DNA of 64,000 nucleotides from Mucidula mucida. Taxonomy: Eukaryota; Basidiomycota; Agaricomycetes; Agaricales; Physalacriaceae. The stretch is from positions 17,115 to 81,114 of the forward strand of contig JADNYV010000164.1 in NCBI GenBank assembly GCA_015501055.1. Direction: 5' to 3'. The translations under genes were made by a program, and so were the position numbers. Below are positions 54,136 through 64,000 of this stretch, piece by piece. Within the stretch, counting starts at the first letter, position 1, and every line of letters begins with the position of its first letter. A model generated the notes under the pieces. The model made no database searches, had not been told where the DNA came from, and saw only the letters and a program-made list of their open reading frames with translations.

Positions 54136-55515
54136 GGAAGAGTAAGGATAGTCCACAAACTCCAGGTTTAAAGGGATCGTCAGGATACGGCGTTATGAGC
54201 TATCACACCAAATAGTACCGGTTTAGAAGCTGATGGGGTTGAGTCGTAGAGCTTCAGGCGCATGAAAGATCCGGAAGGAGAATATGGCGATGAACATAGC
54301 TCAATATGTGGTCCAGTGCGAGGCAGAGCATACGATGGCCTACAGTGCGGCAAGTCACATTAATGCATGGTGAAAATAACGAACGGTGGAAATATATAAT
54401 AAGCTATGAATAGCGAGGAAGGCGCTAAGGACCTTCGGAGCCAAACACGACCGGTGATAGATGGACGCGTGCCGCTCGAAGTTGGGAATGGATTCAACGG
54501 TTGGCGAGAATCAGCTTCTGAATGCAGTACAGGACGTTGTAGGATCCGCATAACGACGTACTTGTCAGGAGGAAGGATGGCGAAGCCGGAAGGACGGCAT
54601 CAATGTTCTCACGATGAGACGCACGGACCACCCGGCTTGAATCTTCTCTCTCGTCCTCACTGACGCATATCCTGGGCGGAAAAAGTCACACAGATTCCTG
54701 TCTCTTCTGCACAATAGAACTCAGGCGGCTTCGATTCTTCTGCTTTGCCATCGTGATTGTTGGTGGGAATCCATCGCGTTTGACTTCGTCAGATGGACTC
54801 ATTGTTGCCGGTTTGTGGTCACCCCTTCCATTTTCGTGAATTCTACTTTCTCAAGAATAACGGCGCTTCTAGAAATGTTCGTTTCGGAGATTGTTGCAGC
54901 GCACTTCCTCTCAATTTATCTCTTCAATATAAGCGCCCTCGGCTCGGCGTCCCCGAACCTGTATCACACTGGCTACTTCTCTGTAGGAGATCCAGAGACA
55001 GCTCTGAAAATCTTGTTCCTCCGCCTCGTTGCCAAACCTGCGCCGACTGCTCACTCTTCAGGAACGGCTGAAACCGGAGACAACAATCGAGATATGGAAT
55101 CAGCGGACGAGCAGAGGAAAGAAAGGACCTCTCGCAGTCATTTGCGCGCTGCAAGATCACGACGATCATCGGGATGGATACAACACACGTATTCCGATTC
55201 TATGTGAATGGAATATCTGTGCCATACATTGTCAGGGTAAGTATTACATACTTATAATTTCTGAAGCGATCTCCTCTACAGAAATGGTCGGGCGAGGATT
55301 GGTCGACGAGGATCATTTCTGTGTCAAAGGACCACACATCGCGGTTGAAATCTACATCAATCATCGAATTCATGTAAACGACAGTAATAAATTAGCTAAA
55401 AGACGTCCGTAAGTCTTCGTTTTTGCATATGCGCATAATGTAAATGGTTAGAGAGGTATCATTAGTAAATCTATAGAACACGACACAAGAACCCAAGATA
55501 AAATACAAGAGAGCG
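54136..55515. other. No gene recognised
   Basis: A plus-strand frame of 130 codons at 54,815-55,207 has a hydrophobic stretch (FVSEIVAAHFLSIYLFNI), but no family is recognised and the start is uncertain. Confidence 0.35.
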
Positions 55516-55519
55516 TGAT

Positions 55520-58500
55520 TTAGTAAGAAAATATCATGAGCCAAGGATTCAAGACGATCGGGAACAGTATATGACTCGCGGTGACGACACTGTAGCGTAC
55601 TCGTCAGTACAAGGAGAAGGGAACGACAGAGAAAAGTACTCACGCAAGCGGGAAAATAACACCCCAGTACGCCCCGGGAATCCTCCAGGCATCGGGCACC
55701 AAAGGCAGGCTCAGCACTACCATCCCCACGATGAGGAGCATACACAATAACAGCACTGGCCAATACCGCTTCCAGATCTTGGGCACTTCCAAAAAGAAGT
55801 TGGACCTCTCAACCTCCTTTGCTGTTGCACCCCATGTGATGTTATACGAAAACAAATGCGCCAACAGCGCGACCGATAAATGGAGCGATAACCCGCCGAA
55901 GAAGAAGAAGCTTTAACAGAACCTTAGTCTACGAAAGTGAGAATGGGACAAGAAACTCACAAGAATGGTATCCATGTCACGTTCTCGATTAAGGAGCTGA
56001 GGATGCTTCGCCTTCCTAGTCGGTATTCGAGCAACGTATATCCCAAATTACCCGCACCAGGGAAGACGACGGTGCAAGCGAGCCAGATCTCAAAGGAGTG
56101 CATGTAGAAGCCGTCCACTTCGAGGGCCCATCCGAGCAAAAGATAGTTGAGGAGAGAGAGCATCGCCGCTCCAGCGATACCGTAGTAGGAGAACATGTAC
56201 GACATCATCGAGATCTTGTAATGCACTGGGGCGGCGGACCACGCGAACGTACGTAGCTGCTTGGTGATTGGACCGAGACGCCACCACGTGCTGAGCGGAT
56301 TGAATATAAGTTCGTTGCAGCCTAAAATCATCGTCAGGAAAGACTTGTGGAGATGACAATATCCTCACCATACGAATACTTCTGCCACCGATTCAACTCG
56401 TCGTCCACTGTGAGACTCACGCCCTCCTTGAAGCCACCATTCGAATACGTCGCCCAGCGGATAATATAACCCTTCAGCTGAAGTCGCAGCGCCATGTCAA
56501 AGTCCTCGCTGACATTGCTCTCGCTCCAAATCTTCTTGACACCGTCCGCTTCGTCGATGAAAGCCGCATCCTGGATCGCACTCCACCGCAGGAAGGCGTT
56601 GTGCCCGACGAAGGGAGCCACCTCGCCATTCGCGCACGCCATGGATATACACTTGTTGATACGGCGCGTAAAGTGAGTGATGCCGTTTTCGAAATAGTGA
56701 TGGGCGACCTGCATGACGTCCGACTCGTGTTGTATGATGGCGACTTCGGGACATTCGGCGAGCTCGCGAGCAGCGTCACGGAAGCAGTCCTAGGAACGTG
56801 GTCCTGATCAACAATGAAGACATCAATGAGAACAAGCCGACATACCTCAGGAACAACCGTGTCCGAATCAACGATCAAGATGAGCTCTCCAACGCGTATA
56901 CTCTTCCCACCAGCGGCCCAAGGTCTCCACTTCTGACCATTCTCCTCGTAGACCTCCTCGCACGCCATCTGCAGCGCACGCTCTTCGAGATCCGCATCAT
57001 CTCCACCTTCTCCACGCCTCTCGCGTTCCTCCAGTCCGCTTAAAATCCTCTCCATCCGCAAGCTAAGTGCCAACCCGTAGTTCATATTGCTGGCCTTCTT
57101 GAAACGACCCGCACGTTTAAACCCATCCGGTTCGTTTGAATGAGGTGGGCGAGCGACCCATCCGAGGTTGTGGTCGGCGTAGAAATTGATCCGTTTCTCG
57201 CGCTCTGCCTCAGGAAGCAGCTGTAGTCCATCGTCGTGTACAAAGATGGCGGAAGTGCCCCCCTGCCGGGCGTACGTCTGCATCGCCTTCTTGAGAGATA
57301 TTACCGAAGGCGCGCTGTCAAGCTTATGAGCCATATCTTCAAAATATGCGATCGGGGTACGTACATGGTCTCTTCGAGACTTTCCTTGTACACAGGCAAT
57401 TCGACGGTGACGTGTGGAAGGCGCGCATCGAGTTCGGGAATCGGTGCAGCGGGGATGGCGGAGTAGTAACGCGAGTTCTCGTGATACTGCGCGACTGGAC
57501 CGAGGCTGTAGATGGATCAGCATCAGAAAAGATAAAATGATGGAGCTTAAAAGCTAGACAACGGAACAGAGAATCCAAACGAGAATAGTAGGGGAAGAAG
57601 GACTGATGGGAACGTCGGAACGATTGAATGAAAAGAAGAGGACCGGTGGGAAGGAAGGAAGAATAGAATGCCACTTACACGAAAGAGACGTTGGTGATAA
57701 TCTGCAGTGCGAAGAACTATGGTGTCATCAGTAAAAGTTCCGTACCGGGGGACGAAGAGACATACCAGTGAGACGCAAATCAAAAAAGGAGCGGTAGCAA
57801 GAAGCGCAAACCGGGTGTAATCGTTGTCCAGACGCCATTCCGAAAGCAATGTTGATATTCCGCTCCCGATGAAAACTGTAGAAAAGTTAGCGCAAGAGCA
57901 GACGTCGGGGCTGAGATTCTCACACAACGACAGTGCACCTCCCAGGCCACCATACACAGGCGCAAACATTCGAATGGGCCGTTGTTCGCCTCCCTGCTTC
58001 TCTGGGTCGCGCTCGCTGCCCTGTTTCGCCTTGCTAGAAAGCTTCCAACTGAACCCCCACCCATCGCTTGCCTTGGGCGCCGTCTTCTCTCGTTCGGCAA
58101 GGACCGCGGCAGCAGCAGCATCGGCAGCAGCGAGAGCAACTTCCTTGTCCTTTTCATTGAGATTGACGTCGGAGGCTGTAGTGGATGGGGCCGTGGTGTG
58201 TGTCGAAGTGATGACCGAGGCGGCGGCGGATGCGGACTTGATGCGAACGCGCCACACGAGTTTCATGAGTTTCTCCTCAAAGTCGGCGCATAGCGGAATA
58301 ATGGTGTCCAGATCATCTGACCACGCTACGAGGACGCGTTCGTCTCGCTAATGAAAAGATTAGATGAAGAGATGACAGATCAATCTATCAACGTACAAGA
58401 AAAGCACCGCACTGTTCCTTGTCGGCACGAACGAGATGGGACATGGTGTCCAATATTTGAATGCGCGTGTCAGCGTCAATGTAGATGGCAGTAGCATCCT

Positions 58501-58861
58501 CGGTGCTGATAGATCGGTGGTAAGTGAAACGCTTGTATGGACCTGAAAGGTACGTACACGGTGGCAAGAGCAGCATGGACGGCTGCACTGCGTATCTTGA
58601 CGGCGACGAGAGGGTTCAAAGACCGTACTGCCGCCTCGAACGGGGCGAGGTACGGGTTCTCGTAAGGAAAGACGCGGAACTGGGCGGGAGCAACGCGCAG
58701 ACAGACGCCTGCAGCAATGTTTTCCTCAGAGGGCTTGAACCACGCATCGCCCTGCGTCTATTCGAAGCGATGGTTAGCCTTCTCAAGCAAGCGAATAAGT
58801 GAACAAACTATACCTTTCCCCAGACATAATGTAGCACAGCGTCGTAGTTGTCATAGTCCAT
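55520..58861 (-). CDS. Membrane glycosyltransferase, family 2 (basidiomycete group)
   Basis: The start is the ATG at 58861 (MDYDNYDAVLHYVWGK). The gene has about ten exons with short introns and ends at the TAA at 55,520, encoding roughly 850-900 residues. The N-terminal third is cytosolic, with a long Ala/Lys/Glu-rich segment. Two membrane segments follow (FALLATAPFLICVSL, FFALQIITNVSF). The catalytic region has LPHVTVELPVYKESLEET, ASNMNYGLALSLR, GELILIVDSDTVVPE and NVSEDFDMALRLQLKGY, the last containing the acidic catalytic residue, and then RWQKYSYG at the site of the processive (Q/R)xxRW motif. At least five more membrane helices follow. It would make an extracellular or cell-wall polysaccharide from a nucleotide sugar at the plasma membrane or Golgi. 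All frames are intact. Confidence 0.85.
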
Positions 58862-61800
58862 CGTTCAAAGACGGGGGTAATGAACGTGAAGGACTGGCTG
58901 GGGGGAGCAGATTATGTGGTGGGCGGGTGAGAAGACGATAGCAGGCGGGTAACAGGAGAGGTATAAGTAAATAAAAAGACCGCGCAAGGCACGCGCGAAG
59001 CGTGTTTACTTAGCTTCCGTAGGCGATTCCGAATTCGGCGTGAACAAAGGTTCGTGTCCGGCCTGCCACCGGGCGATCGCGCCATGACTGCCTGCATGCA
59101 CCCGGCCCAGTGTCATCGGAGCCTCACTCATCTCCAGATATGATGCGAGTCTTCGACTGATTGAATGTTGGATGGAGACCTTTCTGCCCGGTCCCCATCT
59201 GTTTGTATTTATTTGTTGTCCTGTACCTTGCTTCAACAAGGACAACCCTTGGAGCTGGTTAGCGCTGCAATGACGGTGGCGTGGCGGATACACCGTCGAC
59301 TCGGAATTAACGGTGTGCTTTACCTATATCCGGCTGGACGTACTGAATCTCCGACCGACTTGTTTGATCACGATCGAGGCTTCATTTTGCGTTACAATCA
59401 ATCTGATTGTGTTCATCCATATCCGTACACGCTCTGTCCATCGTTAGCGACCAGTCTCCGCTGCCCGCTCAACTGGCGTTGCTCTACCATGCTGCACCAT
59501 CATCTCAACAACGTTGCTAGGCGCACCACTCCCGCTCATTCACTACTCTCGTCACTCTGTCTTATCTGTCTGCTCTAGTCTCAGTCTGCGGCGAACACGG
59601 ACAACATAACTTGCTTACTCCACCCCTACGCCTTCGCATCATCATATCACCAATCGCAATCCCCCGCTCCCTGGTTTTCTGGAGCATAAGTTCAAGCTGT
59701 CGGGTGCATTGTCCCTGTTGTACCTGTTTGGAGCTGCGATATCGAAACGGGCTCTATATCCAGGGATCGCCCATGCGCTCCCACAGGTGTGTACATGTAC
59801 GAGATCGACGTAGTCTCACTCATCCCGTACCAGGGTTGAAGGCCGGTCTACGAAAAGTCGCGGGGGCGCTCGTATCTGTATGACTGTACGAGACGACGTT
59901 ATCGAGTGATAAAATGAACGAACGCTCTAGTCTCATTCTCACCTCCGAGCATTCCCACACGAGACCAATCGCTATGCGAATTATATTCTCAGCTCGGTCT
60001 CTATAGCTCTTCTAGGCTTCGCGGAATTCTTACCACACCCTGGAGGCTTTGGCTCTTCACGCTTTTGTTCCTTAGTTCCTCAAACTTCCCTCGGCACTCG
60101 GCTGCGAAGGATACTTTTCCACCTCAATATTCGCACGAACCTATCGTTGTCTCTTTGGCCTGACTGAATGCTTGTCCCTCGACTCTCAGCGTCGGTGATA
60201 ACAAGATCTTTCCTTCGACTATCCAACTATATCGGACACATACATTCTCGGAGATACCGATCCAATCTTCTACCCCGTTCAACCTATTTCAGTCCAACCA
60301 TGGCAAGGCGATAAATGCGATGGTTGACTACCGCGCCAATCGAATTGCTGTTATTGACATTCACGTAGGCACTCGTATCTCATCATTATCCAAGGCTCTC
60401 GCGTAACAGTGGCTAGCGCATTGAAGATAGCAATACGACTTTCCACATCTTCGACGTATTATTAGCTACCTGACAATGTTCCAGCATCGGTGTTCAAACG
60501 GGTCGGCAATCCCTTGTTCCTTTCCTGAACTCACTCGTCTGACTTGTTTCCATCGACGTTCTCTGATACGCGTGCATCGTGTAACGACCACAGATACGGG
60601 AATGTCGCTCTCTACAGCCTGCACGTATGACGCCTAAATGACGCAGCCTACATCCACGCTTTTTTCATTCCAATACCGCGACCTGACGCGATGAACGTGG
60701 AAGCCAGCGCGCCTTAACTATAACTCTGCGTTAACGAGGCTAAGACTCTGTAAGATTGGCTTGTCGGGGAATGAGAATACCGACGGAGATATCGAAGCCA
60801 GAGAGCATATGGGTCGCGTAACTTCGATATGCCGAGTCTGTGGAGAGATGCTTTCGATCCAGACGGATTGGAGGGGTGCGATGAAGCCCAGGAAGCCTGT
60901 TGAACTGGCACAGCCAGAAGAACTTGACGCCACTATCGCCCGCCTCTCTTACCACGATGCCAAGATTGTGGGTACGGGGGATTCAGCGAGCCGTTCATCA
61001 AAGATGATAGGATCGGTATCGAAGTCTGTTCCGGTTTGACTGAAAGTCGTGCTATGAACTCTCGAGATCATATCAGACTGATACCTAGGATACGTCTGGA
61101 TTGTATCTCATAACATAGAACATCTTTATCCGTCACCTCGTGTTATTGAGCGATTTGAACGGTTCTTGAAGAGTATCAATGGAACATCCAACCAAGACGC
61201 GCCAGCCTTATCTTTCCTTCAAGTCGCAATCACTGCTCTATCTCGTCTCCCGCTCGCACGCCTGATGAAATCTTTGCCACGCCGGACTATCTGTGGCGGT
61301 TGCTGTAGGAACCGAGATACTCGAACGACCGCTCTTCTCCCTCCTTATCTCAATTGAAAGGCGAACGACCTATTGAACCGTGCCCTAGAAATTTGAAAAA
61401 ACTCGCACTAGTAGTACTTAGCTGCAGTTTCCACTGTTAACACGCCACGCATATGAAATGAAACTCGGAGCAGAGCGTCTGCAGTCTAAATTAGGCGTAT
61501 ACGTAGGCGCAAGAACGTGAATATCTTCTCGTGCACTCCATCGCGTAGTGTGGCGGTTCGGAATTTGCTGCCAGAACGTCCTGCGGGCAACCACCCCACG
61601 TTCGAATTTATCTCGGACCGCAACGAACTCGTAGTAACCCAGCGCAAAAAGAAGCCTCCCAGGCCGTCTGAAATTTGATGCCAGCTTCGGAGAAACCTAT
61701 GTAACGGGCCACTGAGAAAAAGGAACAGATGAGGCGGTACGGCTTCCGCATCTACTCACCTCTGCTTCCCCTCGTTCTGTGGCGGATCTGTGCGAAGGAG

Positions 61801-62734
61801 GGATGCGCGCATCGTTTGAAAAAATGCCCCTAATCGCGCGGATACTGCCGGGCAATTTTTGATACACCGCCTTCCTGCCAATGTAGTTTACCCGCTCCGT
61901 TCCATCTTTCATGCTGAAATCCGTTTTTTTCGTCAGAGTGACGAAGCAAAGGTCTAGAACAGATTGTGGAAACCTGGGAGTCCTCTGGCGAAATGGGGCT
62001 GGTCTTGTTCCGTACCGATTTCATTGTTGATTGTTGGGCATATGTCCGGCCGACAGTGGGAAAGTGTGTATTGTCAGGAATCGGGATGCGCCAGCTATAC
62101 TTACCGGGCCTGGTCCTGGTTCCTCGTCAGCATCCTCTGCGCTGAACTACGAGGAGTCGTAAGGCGAACAACGTCGGGGATTGGGAGCGCGATTATAGCG
62201 GGCGCGACGCCTGGCTGTTTCGCTGAGATAGAGCCGCCCTACGCCATCGCTGACAGATACAGATAACGGTATCGCCTATACATCCTAAATGGTGATCGAC
62301 GTATTCTATACAGGCAGGGCCTTCGGCGTTGGTATCTCCTTCTGTGCTTGATGCCGGCGCAGCGATCCCTCGGCGATTCCCCTCGTCGAGGAGCACTACC
62401 TTGTCGAGAGAATCCTGCCACTTCGCGATGCTGAGGTGCGCCATTTGGGCGTTCGGTCGCAGGATCGAGGGAGCAGAAGACCACGAAGGCGATGCGCATG
62501 GGCAGGTCATGTCCAAACAAGGACTAGAATAGCGTGTACGTACAAGCGATCTGGTCCTCGAGGAACAGATCAACACGGAGTTGACAGCGTTTAGGTACAC
62601 ACACCAGAGACTGCCACCAATTCGGCAAAGTCGTAGAAGCGACAACTCAATGCGCATACCTTTTAAAAACCATCGCCGGGCGAGAATCCCCTTTCCCAGG
62701 ATTCCACTGTCGGGTACTCGACTTGACCTCACTC
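58862..62734. other. Long stretch without a recognisable gene
   Basis: Frames are short and overlapping. A cysteine-containing segment near 60,830 (TSICRVCGEMLSIQTDW) resembles zinc-binding tails of some basidiomycete proteins, but no gene can be built around it. Pyrimidine-rich tracts at 59,400-59,740 and 60,000-60,300 could be promoter or leader sequence of neighbouring genes. Confidence 0.4.
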
Positions 62735-63951
62735 ATGCCTTCGCCTATTGCTGAGCATCCTTCCACCGAGGACCTCTCTCCACCTCAACCAAAGTTCCAC
62801 AACGACTATGATCCCGAGTCTGATGTCTCTCATATTCCTGGACATCGCTCTGGACTGTCGCGGACGTCTGTCGACTTTCCCTCGCCTACGCCGCGCTCAC
62901 TCTCCTTCACGCCTTCCATGAATCCATTCTCTCCACCGGCCAGCGTACGCAGCTTCAGTACACCCACCGACTCCCCACTAGCGACTCCGGCATTTTTACC
63001 GGCTACTTCTCACTACCCGTTCCCTGACACGCCTCGGAGCGGAATTACTTCGGTCGCTAGCTTTGGCGAGCTCAGTGGCCGAGCGTCTCAATACACAGCT
63101 AGTCGTCCTCACACTGCTGAGACTACCACGGGTCGAGGGTCCTCAGTTCGCGCGCGCGAGCCGTTCATGTCACCGCCGCCCCGCCCTATGACCATATACA
63201 ATGCGCCGACGGATACCAAAGTCACGCGTGAGCGTCCCAAGTCGACCATGCTTGTTGACGCGACGGCGCTGCATAAACCGTGGCTGGAGAAAAAGGACAG
63301 GCGCGCGCGCGTCGCGTATCTGCTCACATATTCCTTCGCCTTCCTTGGCATCGCTGCTGCTGCCATCAAGTGCTACTTTGATTGGCAGTCCGTGTCAATG
63401 ATGTCCGGCAACCTATGCCGCGTTCTGGAAGAGAACTTTGACACTGACGAGGGCATCTTTGGCGACGACGGAATATTCTTTCGCGAAGTGGACATGAGCG
63501 GCTTTGGGTAAGCTGTCTGTTATCCTGCTCACATTCGTTCTCACGCTTCATCATTCAGTAACGGCGAATTCGAGATGACCACCAGTTCACCCAATAACTC
63601 GTTCGTGCACAACGGAGCGCTCTATATTCTTCCTACTCTCACCGAGGATAGCATCGGCCGCGACGCTATCCTCGACGGGCACGTTTACAACATTACGGAC
63701 TGTACCTTTAACATCACGCGCGGGATATCCTATACGCAGTCCTCGACGCATGACCCCTTCACACTTAATACCACCGCCATCGGGTCAGATACTGAATTCG
63801 ACGCAAAGGACTATTATAGAGCGTGCTCTGCCGTCAGCAACTCGTCAGTGAACAGCATCATCAACCCCGTGCAGAGCGCACGTCTCAGCACCCGGAAGAC
63901 AGCGAGTATACGATACGGCAAGGTCGAGGTCAGGGCAAAGCTGCCAACTGG
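62735..63951 (+). CDS. KRE6: Kre6/Skn1-type beta-1,6-glucan synthesis protein (partial)
   Basis: Exon 1 is 62735-63507 and exon 2 is 63559-63951, joined by a 51-base intron; a GTATGT donor at 63,952 shows that the gene continues beyond the window. The start is the first ATG (MPSPIAEHPSTEDLSPPQP). The first 190 residues are Ser/Pro/Thr-rich and cytosolic. A single membrane anchor (VAYLLTYSFAFLGIAAAAIK) makes it a type II membrane protein. After it come the luminal segments GEFEMTTSSPNNSFVHNGAL and ASIRYGKVEVRAKLPTG, the beginning of the GH16-like domain typical of Kre6/Skn1. The family acts in the secretory pathway in building beta-1,6-glucan of the cell wall. The catalytic part lies outside the window. 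Confidence 0.9.
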
Positions 63952-64000
63952 GTATGTCGATCAAGGTCTACTTAGTCTTTTACTGATGTCGGTCTATTTT

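Noticed and set aside
60761..61039. Frame with ICRVCGEMLSIQTDW as a zinc-finger gene
   Set aside because: Only one Cys pair, no ATG at the frame start, no joining exons; too weak to call.

Overview
The window looks like nuclear DNA of a filamentous basidiomycete, most likely an agaricomycete. The supporting signs are GT-AG introns of about 45-70 bases splitting almost every gene, TATA boxes 40-80 bases ahead of several starts, and recognisable fungal families: a Kre6/Skn1-type beta-glucan synthesis protein, a multi-pass family 2 glycosyltransferase, a GT61-like glycosyltransferase, an ALDH3-type aldehyde dehydrogenase and an isopenicillin-N-synthase-like dioxygenase. No bacterial operons, tRNA, rRNA or CRISPR array were seen. 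The finer placement is inference.

Positions 1-33,800 are dominated by duplication. Four subfamilies of divergent kinase-like genes (called here fam1 to fam4) lie interspersed on both strands. All share one design: a long first exon with the N-terminal region and N-lobe (VLKI lysine, then LQG and P-Y-x-x-G), a short hinge exon (GEEAYVLxLEYI) and a third exon with the catalytic loop and DFG-like motif. The introns sit at the same phase-0 positions. Fam1 occurs at 1.7, 5.2, 10.0, 18.0, 27.0 and 43.5 kb; fam2 at 6.7, 20.6 and 48.3 kb; fam3 at 8.4 and 25.5 kb; fam4 at 11.5, 28.6 and 49.5 kb. A block of about 8.4 kb (8,344-16,780) recurs in direct orientation at 25,396-33,780. Some of its genes are intact in one copy and broken in the other. 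A helix-rich protein of unknown function (family X) is repeated beside fam1 genes and all its copies are damaged. The full dioxygenase gene at 33.3-34.9 kb is represented in the left block only by its 3' end.

Positions 34,900-54,200 are a mosaic. They hold a GT61-like gene split by a 2,269-base insertion with a 9-base target duplication and inverted ends, which carries pieces of a sphingomyelinase-like phosphoesterase between GC-rich palindromic repeats. There is also a TA-flanked miniature inverted-repeat element, a TATGG-rich inverted-repeat region, further kinase-like genes and fragments, a second GT61 fragment, and an aldehyde dehydrogenase with three single-base frame slips.

Positions 55,500-64,000 look like ordinary conserved genome: an intact membrane glycosyltransferase, about 3.9 kb without a recognisable gene, and the 5' part of a Kre6/Skn1 gene running off the window. 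The right side serves cell-wall polysaccharide synthesis. The left side is a gene-birth-and-decay zone where kinase-like genes are copied, fused and lost.
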